Counted from the stretch's first letter, positions 28,363 to 37,449 are shown. The stretch: 64,000 nt of DNA from Aestuariispira insulae (GCF_003385955.1 NZ_QRDW01000005.1:62001-126000), one strand, 5' to 3'. Notes: generated by a model not told the origin, from the sequence alone. A program made the numbers and translations.

Positions 28363-28388
28363 TTGACAAAATATCGATAAATTGTCAA
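28363..28388. promoter_or_regulatory. 26-bp palindromic operator in the oxoprolinase-TRAP divergent promoter
   Basis: Outer arms TTGACAA (28363-28369) and TTGTCAA (28382-28388) surround a central TATCGATA (28372-28379), with only the bases next to the centre breaking symmetry. Each arm contains a TTGACA -35-like hexamer, one for each direction; CAATAT (28386-28391) 17 bp further could be the -10 for the TRAP side. A repressor bound here would shut both promoters. Confidence 0.6.
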
Positions 28389-28555
28389 TATGCTTTTCAG
28401 TCCTGATGATTTGGGCTGTGCGGTGAAGGTTTTATGGCATAGCATCTATGCCGGTGGAATTGGATCCCGCGGTAAAGAATGGGGCTCAATGAAGAGATAC
28501 ATTTGTATCCAGGGCGGGGTTTTAAGTGTTTTATCGAACTGGGAGAATTTTGAAG

Positions 28556-29521
28556 ATGAAAATTAAAGCGATTATTGCAGCGACGGCAGGTATGCTGTCC
28601 CTTGGTGCCGCACAGGCGGATGAATGGAACATGCCGGTTCCTTATGCGGATGCGGTTTTCCACACCCAGAATATCCGGGAATTTGCCGAGGATGTGGCCA
28701 AAAGTTCCGGTGGCAAGCTGACCATCAATGTCCATAGTGCCGGTTCCCTGTTTAAACATCCGGAAATCAAGAACGCCGTTCGTGGCGGTCAGGTGCCGGT
28801 CGGGGAATTCCTGCTCTCTAGGCTGAGCAACGAAAATGCGGTCTTTGGTGTTGATACCCTGCCGTTCCTGGCCAGTAACTATGAAGCTGCCGGTAAATTG
28901 TGGGCCGCATCGCGCCCGAAGGTGGAAGAGCTGCTGGACCAGCAAGGCCTGCAGGTTCTCTTTGCCGTGCCGTGGCCGCCGCAGGGCCTCTACACGGTCA
29001 AGGATGTGAATACCATGGACGACCTGAAAGGCATGTCCTTCCGCGCTTACAATGCGGGTACCGAAAGCTTTGCCAATCTGGCCGGCATGGTGCCGACCCA
29101 GGTGGAAAGCCCGGATCTGCCGCAGGCATTCGCCACCGGTCGTGTGGAAGCCATGATCACGTCCCCCTCTACTGGTGTTTCTTCCAAATCCTGGGACTTC
29201 CTGACCAATTATTATGACACCCAGGCCTGGTTGCCGAAAAACATCGTTGTTGTGAACAAAAAGGCGTTCCGCCGCTTGGATGACGATGTGAAGCAGGCTG
29301 TGATGGAAGCCGCTGCACGGGCTGAAAAGCGCGGCTGGGAAAAATCCATGGCAGAGACCGAAGCCAAAACCAAGACCTTGGGTGACAATGGCATCAAGGT
29401 TGCCGGGCCGAGCGCCGAACTGTCTGCCGGTTTCAAGAAAATTGGCGAAGCCATGACGGAAGAGTGGCTGAAAGCTGCTGGTGCGGATGGCCAGGCCGTC
29501 ATCGACGCCTTCAATAAATAA
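28556..29521 (+). CDS. dctP: TRAP transporter substrate-binding protein (DctP)
   Basis: 321 residues from ATG 28556, after a GGGAG site. A signal peptide (residues 1-21, ending LGAAQA) sends it to the periplasm. The DctP fold is shown by KSSGGKLTINVHSAG, the EIKNAVRGGQVPVGEF segment, the linker helix LKGMSFRAYNAGTESF, and the LPQAFATGRVEAMITSPSTG motif with the conserved ligand-arginine region. First gene of dctP-dctQ-dctM. The divergent oxoprolinase suggests pyroglutamate or a related acid as ligand; this is inference from context. Confidence 0.93.
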   Translation: MKIKAIIAATAGMLSLGAAQADEWNMPVPYADAVFHTQNIREFAEDVAKSSGGKLTINVHSAGSLFKHPEIKNAVRGGQVPVGEFLLSRLSNENAVFGVDTLPFLASNYEAAGKLWAASRPKVEELLDQQGLQVLFAVPWPPQGLYTVKDVNTMDDLKGMSFRAYNAGTESFANLAGMVPTQVESPDLPQAFATGRVEAMITSPSTGVSSKSWDFLTNYYDTQAWLPKNIVVVNKKAFRRLDDDVKQAVMEAAARAEKRGWEKSMAETEAKTKTLGDNGIKVAGPSAELSAGFKKIGEAMTEEWLKAAGADGQAVIDAFNK

Positions 29522-29622
29522 GCATGTGACTGTCAATCTGTGGCGGGGAGACCGGAAAACCGGCACCCGCCACAGTCTTGAGTATTTGTAAAAAGCCTGT
29601 CAGGGGGCGGTTTCGGGAGAGG

Positions 29623-30174
29623 ATGATGCGAAGCATTCTGGACATGATTTATAAAGCGAGTGAATATCTCGCAGCGGCGTTCCTGCTGGCCATCGGTGTG
29701 ATGGTTCTGGCGCAGGTTGGCTGCAATATCGCCAATTCGCTGGTCGGCTGGATGACCGGGGTGAATGGGGAATATGCCATTCCTTCCTATGCGGAATTCG
29801 CCGGCTTTTTCCTGGCGGCCTCTTCCTTCCTGGCCCTGGCCGGGACCTTCCGGGCGGGCGTTCATATCCGGGTCAGCCTGGTTATTCAGAATTTTGCCGG
29901 CACTAAGCGCCGGATCGTCGAATTATGGTGTGTCGGCCTGGCGATCCTGATGGTCGGCTTTTTTGGCTGGCACATGCTGCAGCTGGTTCTGGAATCTTTG
30001 GAATATATGGATATGTCGCCGGGCCTGATACCGGTGCCGTTATGGATCCCGCAAAGTGCGCTGGCGCTGGGATTACTGGTTTTCCTGATGGCTTTGCTGG
30101 ATGCATTCGCCGCCGTTCTTGGCGGGGAAGAGCGCGCGCATGGCGATCCGGAACTGTCTGAGAGCGGGGAGTAA
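29623..30174 (+). CDS. dctQ: TRAP transporter small permease (DctQ)
   Basis: About 183 residues with four hydrophobic segments and the DctQ hallmark in the second half (EFAGFFLAASSFLALAGTFR, GVHIRVSLV). It starts at ATG 29623 or 29626 after GGGAGAGG. DctQ forms the sodium-driven importer with DctM. Longer than many DctQ proteins only by a short acidic tail. Followed after 5 bp by dctM. Confidence 0.9.
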   Translation: MMRSILDMIYKASEYLAAAFLLAIGVMVLAQVGCNIANSLVGWMTGVNGEYAIPSYAEFAGFFLAASSFLALAGTFRAGVHIRVSLVIQNFAGTKRRIVELWCVGLAILMVGFFGWHMLQLVLESLEYMDMSPGLIPVPLWIPQSALALGLLVFLMALLDAFAAVLGGEERAHGDPELSESGE

Positions 30175-30179
30175 GGATT

Positions 30180-31481
30180 ATGGATCCATTATTGATTTCG
30201 GGCTTCCTGCTGATTGCGCTGCTGGTTTTCCTGGCTTCAGGCATCTGGGTGGCACTTGCCCTGCTGGGCGTTGGTTTCATCGGCATCACAGTCTTCACCA
30301 GTGCGCCGGTTGGTCAGGTTCTGGCCTCCACCGTCTGGGGGGCCAGCAACAGCTGGGCGCTGGCGGCGCTGCCTTTGTTTATCTGGATGGGGGAAATCCT
30401 GTTCCGGTCCCGTCTTTCGTCCGACATGTTCAAGGGCCTGTCCCCCTGGCTGGGCTGGCTGCCCGGCCGTTTACTGCATGTGAATATCATCGGCTGCGGG
30501 ATCTTTGCCGCTGTCTCCGGGTCTTCGGCGGCCACGGCGGCCACGGTTGGTAAAATGGGAATCCCGGAGCTTCAGAAACGTGGTTATGACATGAATTCGG
30601 TGATCGGCACCCTGGCGGGCTCCGGAACACTGGGGCTGCTGATCCCGCCTTCGATCATTCTGATCGTTTATGGGGTTGCAACAGATCAATCGATCGCCAG
30701 GCTCTTTGTCGCGGGCATCCTGCCGGGCGCGATGCTGGTGGGTCTCTTCATGGGCTATGTGATTGTCTGGTCCCTGTTGAATAAGGACAAGGTGCCGGAT
30801 GATAACGAACGCATGCCCTTGATGGAAAAGATCAAGGCAACGCGCAGCCTGGCACCTGTCGTGATCCTGATTGGCGGCGTGATAGGCTCAATCTATTCAG
30901 GCATAGCCTCACCGACAGATGCAGCGGCGGTGGGTGTTGCCATTGCCCTGTTCCTCAGTTGGATCGGCGGAGACCTGACCTGGGAAAGTTTCCGTGACGG
31001 TCTGATCGGGGCGACCCGGACCAGCTGTATGATTGCGCTGATCCTGGCGGGGGCTGCTTTCCTGACTGTTGCGATGGCCTTCACCCAGATTCCCAGCCTG
31101 TTGGCGGAATGGATCGGTGGTATGGGGCTCTCACCCTTTGCGTTGCTTGCCGTGCTGACGGTTTTCTTTGTAATCCTCGGCTGTTTCCTGGATGGCATTT
31201 CCGTCGTGGTGCTGACCACATCCGTGATCCTGCCCATGGTGGAACGGGTCGGGATTGATACACTTTGGTTCGGCATCTTCATTGTGATCGTGGTGGAAAT
31301 GTCCCAGATCACTCCGCCGGTCGGATTCAACCTGTTTGTCCTGCAGGGGCTGACCGGGCGCAATATCTTGCAGATTGCCAAATCGGCCTTGCCGTTCTTC
31401 CTATTGATGATGGTGGCGCTGGGATTGATTGTGTTCGTCCCGGAGATCGTTACCTACCTGCCGGATCAGATGGGACGCTGA
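30180..31481 (+). CDS. dctM: TRAP transporter large permease (DctM)
   Basis: 433 residues with about twelve membrane helices. Family motifs: SGSSAATAATVGKMGIPELQ near residue 115, GTLAGSGTLGLLIPPSIILI near 140, and the IVVEMSQITPPVGFNLFVLQG segment near 365. It is the sodium-coupled translocation subunit. The gene is followed by a strong hairpin shared with the convergent histidine kinase gene. Confidence 0.94.
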   Translation: MDPLLISGFLLIALLVFLASGIWVALALLGVGFIGITVFTSAPVGQVLASTVWGASNSWALAALPLFIWMGEILFRSRLSSDMFKGLSPWLGWLPGRLLHVNIIGCGIFAAVSGSSAATAATVGKMGIPELQKRGYDMNSVIGTLAGSGTLGLLIPPSIILIVYGVATDQSIARLFVAGILPGAMLVGLFMGYVIVWSLLNKDKVPDDNERMPLMEKIKATRSLAPVVILIGGVIGSIYSGIASPTDAAAVGVAIALFLSWIGGDLTWESFRDGLIGATRTSCMIALILAGAAFLTVAMAFTQIPSLLAEWIGGMGLSPFALLAVLTVFFVILGCFLDGISVVVLTTSVILPMVERVGIDTLWFGIFIVIVVEMSQITPPVGFNLFVLQGLTGRNILQIAKSALPFFLLMMVALGLIVFVPEIVTYLPDQMGR

Positions 31482-31506
31482 TCCGGTACTATCCGATACA
31501 GATAAA

Positions 31507-31536
31507 AAACCCCGGGTCTTCCCCGGGGTTTATTCT
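31507..31536. terminator. Bidirectional terminator between dctM and the histidine kinase gene
   Basis: AAACCCCGGG (31507-31516) pairs with CCCGGGGTTT (31522-31531). A six-A run on the left serves as T-run for the minus strand; the plus side continues TTTATT. The minus-strand gene stop lies inside the right arm. Confidence 0.75.
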
Positions 31537-33350
31537 GTGCCATTGGCGCGTTGATTGGCGGGCATGCAGGGTGAGCGCTGCAGGTTGGCAGGAAAGGTGA
31601 TGGTGAAGGTGCTGCCCATGTTGGGTTGGGAAGAGACGGTGATATCGCCGGACAATGTCTCGGTGATCAGATCCTTGATGATCGGCATGCCGAGCCCGCT
31701 GCCGCCCTGGCCGCGCTTGGTCGTGAAATAAGGGTCAAACAGCTTCTCCCGGACTTCGTCGGACATGCCTTTGCCGTCATCGGAGAAAGTAAGCTGCACA
31801 TTCTCGGCGACCTGTTCCACTTTGATCCGAATGCAGCCTTGCGCGGACAAGTCATTGTCATAGCCGTGCAGATAGGCATTCATGATCAGGTTGGTCAGGA
31901 TCTGTGAAATTGCACCGGGTTCGGTCTTAATCTCCAAATCATCGGGACAATCCAGTTCAAGCAATATCGACTTGAATTTCTTCGTCCGGGGCCGGATTGA
32001 ACGCATGATGTCGGTCAGATATTCGGCGATATTGATATCCTGGATCGTGGCATGGCTGACATCGACCGCGACCCTCTTGAAGCTTTGGATCAGTTCCGCT
32101 GCTCTTGTCAAGTTGGTCTCCAGGATCTGAAAACCTTCATTGGTATAGTCGAAATAGGCATTCATATCGGATCGTTTGATCTTGCCTTCGTCAAATGCCT
32201 TGTAGAGCTGTTTGGTCCTGGATTTGATCGCGCTGGTCGTGGTGACCGCACTGCCCAGCGGCGTGTTGGTTTCATGGGCGATACCGGCGACAAGATCTCC
32301 AAGGGCGGCCATTTTTTCCACCTGGATCAATTGGTTTTGTGCGCCTTCCAGGTCCCGTAAGGCATCTTCCGCCCGATTGATGGCGGTGCGCATGCGTGAT
32401 TCCGCCTGTTGACGGGCAAGCGCACTGCCGATCACATTACTGAACTGTGTCAGCAGTTCAATTTCACGGATCGACCATTCGCGAGCGATTTGGACTGCCT
32501 CCATGCAGACGAAACCAATCAGATTGCCCTGGGACTGGACCGGGGTCGCCAGCAGGGACTGAACCCCCAGATTTTCCAGGATATCGCGATCCAGCTTGGC
32601 TTGTTCCGGCATGTCGGCAATGCAATTAAGGATGACCGATTTTCCCTCATTGAGCTGATGCTCGATCCAGCGCACCGACGCCAGGGGATTCTTGCCAAAG
32701 CCGCCACCGGTTTCGGATTCATTGCCAAATCGGCTCCAATGGGCCTTCATCCAGCTTTCTTCGGAACCGAGAAGCGGAATGACCGAGACCCGGTCCACAT
32801 TGAAATAGATACCGATATTGCGCAGCGCGCCGGATATGGCACCGGCAACATCAATGCCCAATAACTGTCCGGAAATGATGCTCATCAGCTTGTCGGCTTC
32901 GGCGTCATGGCACATGTCCGCTTCGGCTTGCTTGCGTTCGGTAATGTCTTGGATGCTGGCGGCAATCATCTTGCCGTTTTCATGATCGACATAACCGAAA
33001 TCAACCACCGCGACGATATGGTTCCCGGCGGCTGTAGAATAAACCATTTCCTGGGATTGGATGGTTCCCTGCGCATCCAGCTTGCCGGTAATATCATCCA
33101 GTTGTGCCTGTGATCGGACAAGCTCACTGCTGAGAAATTCCTTCACATCATCCTGGGCGCATTCAAACAGATCGGCACAATGACTGGTGGTCCAGACAAC
33201 CTTGTTGCTGCGCGGATCCAGGAGGGCGATCGCGATGGGCAGGGATGTAAAGAATTTATCCAAAATCGGATCTCCCGATGCCCCCGATGCACCGATATTT
33301 TTCCGGTCGCCATCGGACGGTGTCATTTCCAGTACAGTCCCCCCGTGCAA
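31530..33350 (-). CDS. Soluble PAS-GAF sensor histidine kinase
   Basis: 606 residues and no membrane helix, so it senses inside the cell. A PAS domain (about 25-140, LDPRSNKVVWTTSHCADLF, ending ASIQDITERKQ) is followed by a GAF domain (about 150-320, DVAGAISGALRNIGIYFNVDRV). The kinase core has the phosphorylated His in GDLVAGIAHETNTPLGSA (about residue 365). The ATPase has an N-box TNLIMNAYLHG, G1 FSDDGKGM and a GGSGLGMPIIKD glycine-rich loop. The extended HisKA region with NTPLG places it with redox/C4-type soluble kinases. No response regulator lies nearby. ATG 33326 is another possible start. Confidence 0.93.
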   Translation of the reverse strand: MHGGTVLEMTPSDGDRKNIGASGASGDPILDKFFTSLPIAIALLDPRSNKVVWTTSHCADLFECAQDDVKEFLSSELVRSQAQLDDITGKLDAQGTIQSQEMVYSTAAGNHIVAVVDFGYVDHENGKMIAASIQDITERKQAEADMCHDAEADKLMSIISGQLLGIDVAGAISGALRNIGIYFNVDRVSVIPLLGSEESWMKAHWSRFGNESETGGGFGKNPLASVRWIEHQLNEGKSVILNCIADMPEQAKLDRDILENLGVQSLLATPVQSQGNLIGFVCMEAVQIAREWSIREIELLTQFSNVIGSALARQQAESRMRTAINRAEDALRDLEGAQNQLIQVEKMAALGDLVAGIAHETNTPLGSAVTTTSAIKSRTKQLYKAFDEGKIKRSDMNAYFDYTNEGFQILETNLTRAAELIQSFKRVAVDVSHATIQDINIAEYLTDIMRSIRPRTKKFKSILLELDCPDDLEIKTEPGAISQILTNLIMNAYLHGYDNDLSAQGCIRIKVEQVAENVQLTFSDDGKGMSDEVREKLFDPYFTTKRGQGGSGLGMPIIKDLITETLSGDITVSSQPNMGSTFTITFPANLQRSPCMPANQRANGTE

Positions 33351-33474
33351 AAAAGCGCAATATTCAGCCTCTTTTCGAATAAACTAAATAGGTTAAAAGA
33401 GTGTTATTGCCTTTTTATTCTAGCGCTTATCTGGTTCCGGGGATAGGGGGCACCAAATCGGGCTGCAAACGACT

Positions 33475-34239
33475 TCATCCCATATTGTTTGGCACGGGCG
33501 GTGTGGGAATTTCCAGATAGCTATTCTTGGGGATTGGAACGAGATCCCTGATCCCGGTTTTCGTCAAAATATCAGCTGGTGCATGTGTCAGTGCGGTCTT
33601 GAAAGCCTGGAATATGGGTTCCGGATCATTGCCCTTTGCTGTGATGAGCGGCAGTCCGGGCGTGGGGATGGTCCGATCAAGCACGCGTAACTGATCGGAA
33701 AAGGCATCATATTCCTGAATGAACTGCCAGGTAACCGCATCAAGTGAGGCTATATCTGCATTGCCTGCGGCAACCATGCGTGCGGATTTTACATGGGCAC
33801 CGGACTGGATCAGGTTGGTGAAGTGAAATCCTTCCGCTTCGGTATGGAACCAGGCTGCTGAATAGCCTGATTGCGAAATCGGTTCGTTAAAGGCGAAACG
33901 GGCATCTTTGAAGTCGGGCAATGTCTTCCTGTCATCATCTGAACGGACAACAAGGACACTTTGATAATGCCCGGACGGACAGCCGCTTAGCCCGTAATCC
34001 GGCGTACCGACCAGGGTTACATGGTCATGCAGCATCACCCGGTAGGGCATGCCACAGGTCTGACTTAAGAACAGGTCCGGAGACCGCCAGTGAAGCAAAA
34101 TGTCATCGGGCATGATCAGGGAAGATGGGCATTCCCCCCCCATATCGGTGAAAATACCGTGAAAGATTGCCCAGAAGGCATTATGGGCGTCCACCGTTTC
34201 TGCACGGACATACATGGGAAGGCTCGCGGTGGCTTGCAT
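33475..34239 (-). CDS. PhnD-like phosphonate/phosphate binding-fold protein without signal peptide
   Basis: 254 residues. The sequence starts directly at the first strand of the fold (ATASLPMYVRAETVDAHNAFW) with no signal peptide. Motifs typical of this soluble PhnD-like group: YRVMLHDHVTLVGTPDYGL, GHYQSVLVVRSDD, RFAFNEPISQSGYSA, AAGNADIASLDAVTWQF, and TIPTPGLPLITAKG. So it is a type II periplasmic-binding fold that appears to stay in the cytoplasm. No ABC permease is present. It sits 125 bp upstream of the histidine kinase on the same strand. Ligand unknown. Confidence 0.82.
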   Translation of the reverse strand: MQATASLPMYVRAETVDAHNAFWAIFHGIFTDMGGECPSSLIMPDDILLHWRSPDLFLSQTCGMPYRVMLHDHVTLVGTPDYGLSGCPSGHYQSVLVVRSDDDRKTLPDFKDARFAFNEPISQSGYSAAWFHTEAEGFHFTNLIQSGAHVKSARMVAAGNADIASLDAVTWQFIQEYDAFSDQLRVLDRTIPTPGLPLITAKGNDPEPIFQAFKTALTHAPADILTKTGIRDLVPIPKNSYLEIPTPPVPNNMG

Positions 34240-34382
34240 ATTTTCTTTGTCCCTGTTTTCGGCGCTATCGTTAATTCAATCTTTTGTGGGGAACTAAGAG
34301 TTTGACAAAGACGGGAAACTGTCAATCTCCAGCAGTTTTTGGATGAGTGGAAAAAATTATGAAAATACCCCATTGAATTCCA

Positions 34383-34394
34383 AGACGACCGGTC
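34383..34394 (+). promoter_or_regulatory. Candidate NemR-type operator, copy 1
   Basis: AGACGACCGGTC, an exact copy of the 12-mer before nemA, lies 13 bp upstream of the TetR start codon. Its core GACCGGTC is a perfect palindrome. The position fits autorepression. Confidence 0.6.
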
Positions 34395-34407
34395 ACATAT
34401 TCGATTC

Positions 34408-35007
34408 ATGGCAAGACCGAGACGAAGCGAACAGACACGGGCGGCCCTGATTGAAGAGGGGATCGCTCAATTGTCGGCACAAGGCTACCACGGCACGGGT
34501 ATCAAACAGATCCTGGACGCGGTGCAGGTGCCGAAGGGGTCGTTTTATAATTATTTCGAGAGCAAAGAGGCCTATGTCGCCGAGATATTGGATCACTATG
34601 GCGCCAAAATCCTGGAAGGGCTCGACAGGCAGATCGCCGACAGCACGGCAGGGCCCCTGGTCACGTTAAGGGAAATTCTTGAATGCCAGCTCGCGAAATA
34701 TGAATCCCAAAGCTGTGCGCAGGGATGTCTGGTCGGTATTTTGGCCGCGGAAATCGGCAGCACCAGCAGCCTGTGCCAGATGGCCATGCAGCATACGGCC
34801 GGTGGTTGGGAAAAACGCATGGCGGGTCTATTGCAGGCGGCTCAGGATGCGGGCCAGGTGCGCCAGGACCTGACGGCTGACCAGTTGGCCAAACTGATCT
34901 GGAGCAGCTGGGAAGGGGCCTTGATGCGTATGCGGATGGATGGCAATGCCGACCATGCAAAGGAAATTATCGAATTGATGTTTGGCAGCATCCTGATGGA
35001 GAGATGA
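34408..35007 (+). CDS. nemR: TetR-family regulator, NemR-like
   Basis: 199 residues. The TetR helix-turn-helix is at 10-55 (TRAALIEEGIAQLSAQGYHG, TGIKQILDAVQVPKGSFYNYF). The C-terminal domain has QSCAQGCLVGILAAEIGS, matching the cysteine region of NemR, whose oxidation by electrophiles or hypochlorite relieves repression. The gene lies directly before an old yellow enzyme gene in the nemR-nemA order, and both have the same 12-bp operator-like sequence upstream. Assignment to NemR is strong by context and motif. Confidence 0.85.
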   Translation: MARPRRSEQTRAALIEEGIAQLSAQGYHGTGIKQILDAVQVPKGSFYNYFESKEAYVAEILDHYGAKILEGLDRQIADSTAGPLVTLREILECQLAKYESQSCAQGCLVGILAAEIGSTSSLCQMAMQHTAGGWEKRMAGLLQAAQDAGQVRQDLTADQLAKLIWSSWEGALMRMRMDGNADHAKEIIELMFGSILMER

Positions 35008-35042
35008 AGAGCGAAGCTTTCTTTTTTATTTATCTAGTTAAT

Positions 35043-35054
35043 AGACGACCGGTC
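35043..35054 (+). promoter_or_regulatory. Candidate NemR-type operator, copy 2
   Basis: Second exact copy of AGACGACCGGTC, 39 bp before the nemA start. The flanks extend the symmetry (TAGAC ... GGTCTA), close to the TAGAC...GTCTA type of NemR box. Confidence 0.65.
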
Positions 35055-35092
35055 TAATTATTTTAATCACCCGAACAAAAGGAACACAGTAA

Positions 35093-36214
35093 ATGAGCGA
35101 TATCCAAAACCACGATCCCCTGTTTGAAGCCTATAAATTGGGGCCGATCACATTGCCCAACCGGATTTTGATGTCCCCCCTGACCCGCTCCCGTGCGGCC
35201 CAGCCAGGCGACGAACCGCAGGCGATGAATGTGGAATATTACAGCCAGCGCGCCGGAGCGGGCCTGATCCTGTCTGAGGCAACGCAAATCTCCCCGCAGG
35301 GGAAAGGCTATGCCTTTACGCCGGGCATCTATTCCAAGGGGCAGATTGATGGCTGGCGCAAGGTGACGGACGCGGTTCATGCCTTGGGTGGCCTGATGCA
35401 GGCGCAACTCTGGCATGTGGGCCGTATCTCCCATCCGGATCTGCAGCCGGAGGGGGCGCTGCCCGTGGCCCCTTCCGCGATCAAGCCGGAAGGGGCCATG
35501 ACCTTTGTTTCGGCGAAATCCGGCATGATCGAAATCCCGGCACCGCGTGCCCTGGAAGCGGACGAGCTGCCCGGGATTGTAGACCAGTACCGACAGGCCG
35601 CCTGGAACGCCAAAGAAGCGGGTTTTGACGGCGTCCAGATCCATGCGGCCAATGGTTATCTGTTGGACCAGTTCATGCGCAGCGGCAGCAACAAACGTAC
35701 CGACAGTTATGGCGGATCAGCGGAAAACCGAATTCGGCTGACGTTGGAGGTGGTCCAGGCCGTGGCGGATGTCCTAGGCGCGGACCGTGTTGGTATCCGC
35801 ATTAGCCCGACTGGTGCTTTCAATGCCATGAAGGATGAGAATCCCCTGGAAACCTTTGGACTCTTGGCACGGAAGCTCAATGATATCGGCATTTCCTATA
35901 TTGAGGTGGTTGAGGATATGTTCATGGGCGATCACGAGGCCGGCCGACCCGAAGAAATTATTGATACGATTCGCGCAGGGTTTAAAGGCACGTATATTGC
36001 CAATGGCAACTATACGGCTGATGAGGCGCGCCAGCGTATCCGGGATGGCAAGGCGGATCTGGTCAGTTTCGGTCGTCCGTATATTGCCAATCCCGACTTG
36101 GCCGAGAGGTTCCGCGTCAATGCGCCATTGAATGAGTTGGATGGTGACACGCTCTATGGCGGTGCGGAAAAAGGCTATACGGATTATCCGGCCCTTAAGG
36201 AAAAGGCCGCATAA
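35093..36214 (+). CDS. nemA: Old yellow enzyme: N-ethylmaleimide reductase type
   Basis: 373 residues, usual for the family. It is an FMN-dependent NADPH oxidoreductase that reduces activated alkenes, maleimides and nitro compounds. Visible motifs: MSPLTRSRA (FMN-binding Thr), QLWHVGRISHP, the catalytic pair in HAANGYLLDQFM (His and Asn), SGSNKRTDSYGGSAENR, and the C-terminal FMN phosphate site (LVSFGRPYIANPDLAERF). Controlled most likely by the upstream NemR-like repressor. Followed by a strong terminator. Confidence 0.93.
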   Translation: MSDIQNHDPLFEAYKLGPITLPNRILMSPLTRSRAAQPGDEPQAMNVEYYSQRAGAGLILSEATQISPQGKGYAFTPGIYSKGQIDGWRKVTDAVHALGGLMQAQLWHVGRISHPDLQPEGALPVAPSAIKPEGAMTFVSAKSGMIEIPAPRALEADELPGIVDQYRQAAWNAKEAGFDGVQIHAANGYLLDQFMRSGSNKRTDSYGGSAENRIRLTLEVVQAVADVLGADRVGIRISPTGAFNAMKDENPLETFGLLARKLNDIGISYIEVVEDMFMGDHEAGRPEEIIDTIRAGFKGTYIANGNYTADEARQRIRDGKADLVSFGRPYIANPDLAERFRVNAPLNELDGDTLYGGAEKGYTDYPALKEKAA

Positions 36215-36236
36215 GCAGGAGTATCAGGTGGCAAGG

Positions 36237-36266
36237 CCCATCCGCCGGACTGGCGGATGGGTTTTT
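36237..36266 (+). terminator. Intrinsic terminator of nemA
   Basis: CCCATCCGCC (36237-36246) pairs with GGCGGATGGG (36252-36261), followed by five T residues, 22 bp after the stop. Confidence 0.9.
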
Positions 36267-36268
36267 CC

Positions 36269-37312
36269 TTAGCTGCCGAAATTATAGCCGCCCATATCCC
36301 AGCCGGTCGTGGTAATCGGTACGGGGGCCCGGTTGGACAGGGATTTGAAATCCCGCCGATATTGCTGGCGATGATCCGATGGCGAGATATCATAGCGCTG
36401 GCGATAGGCACGAGAAAACCAGGACTGGGATTCAAAGCCGCAGCTGACCGATATTTCCACCAGGGGAATATTGGTCTGGCAGACCAGTTGACGGGCCCGT
36501 TCCAGACGCAAGGTGCGATAATAATCCAGCGGGCTTTGGTTGAAGTAAATTGCAAACAGGCGTTGTAGCTTGCGTTCGGACATACCGGCCTGTTTTGCGA
36601 TCTTGCCAATGGAGACCGGGGTCTCCAGGTTTTCCTCCATCATGCGAATGGCGCGGCCGACACCGGGCTCGCGCATGGACAGCACGCGCTGCGACAAAGA
36701 ACGTTGGATATCCCCACCTTTGCGGATCCTGTCATGGATCAGGAAGACAGCGACCTGTTCTGCCAGATCCGTGCCATGACGTTCGGCGATCAGGCCCAGG
36801 ATCAGATCAATGGTTGCCATGCCGGCGGGTGAGGTTGCGACATCGCCGGACAGCTCAAACACTTCATCCGTCACATGAACATCGGGATAGGCCTCCCGGA
36901 AGGCCTCAAGGGATTCCCAATGGAGGGTTGCCCGGCGGCCATCCAGCAGTCCCGCTTCGGCCAGGGAAAATGGCCCGGCATCCAGCCCCACCAGGCGGCT
37001 GCCATGCCGATGCATGCGCCGGACCCAGTCGAGAACGGGTTTCGTGCGGCCGGTATCAATGTCATAGCCAGCGGTAACAAAGGCCGTTGATGCCGGCGGA
37101 CAGTTGCTTATCGGAAATTGAGCCGCAACAGACATACCGTTGGATGCGGTCACCGGACCGCCGTCCAAACTGACCACCACCCATTCATAAAGCTCTTTTC
37201 CGGCAATCCGGTTGGCAACCCGCAAAGTTTCCACTGTCAGGAAGAAACTGAGCATCTGAAAGGTTGGGATCGGCAGAATAGCCACCCGTTCGGTTTGTAG
37301 TCCCTGTTCCAT
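36269..37312 (-). CDS. GlxA-family AraC-type regulator (DJ-1/PfpI plus HTH)
   Basis: 347 residues. The N-terminal DJ-1/PfpI-like domain (about 10-180) lacks an obvious nucleophile cysteine and serves as effector domain. The C-terminal AraC helix-turn-helix pair (about 220-315) has ISIGKIAKQAGMSERKLQRLF-like and CGFESQSWFSRAYRQRY motifs. This group includes regulators of glycine betaine, carnitine and amino-acid catabolism (GbdR, CdhR, ArgR of pseudomonads). A dimethylglycine dehydrogenase-like gene is about 20 kb away, but no direct link can be seen. Confidence 0.9.
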   Translation of the reverse strand: MEQGLQTERVAILPIPTFQMLSFFLTVETLRVANRIAGKELYEWVVVSLDGGPVTASNGMSVAAQFPISNCPPASTAFVTAGYDIDTGRTKPVLDWVRRMHRHGSRLVGLDAGPFSLAEAGLLDGRRATLHWESLEAFREAYPDVHVTDEVFELSGDVATSPAGMATIDLILGLIAERHGTDLAEQVAVFLIHDRIRKGGDIQRSLSQRVLSMREPGVGRAIRMMEENLETPVSIGKIAKQAGMSERKLQRLFAIYFNQSPLDYYRTLRLERARQLVCQTNIPLVEISVSCGFESQSWFSRAYRQRYDISPSDHRQQYRRDFKSLSNRAPVPITTTGWDMGGYNFGS

Positions 37313-37449
37313 CGCACGCCTGTCCCTGGTGCTGAAGATCGTTTGTTATCCTCGGGGGAGACAGGAAAAACTTTCCGAAAACCCGCGTTTTATTGCAGGA
37401 TTCCGACAGTCGTACGCTTCTGAACGGGAATTTTCTAAGTATGTGGCAC

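Noticed and set aside
28397-29566. Minus-strand frame of 389 codons
   Set aside because: Antisense to dctP and crossing the divergent promoter; codon pattern is not coding-like.
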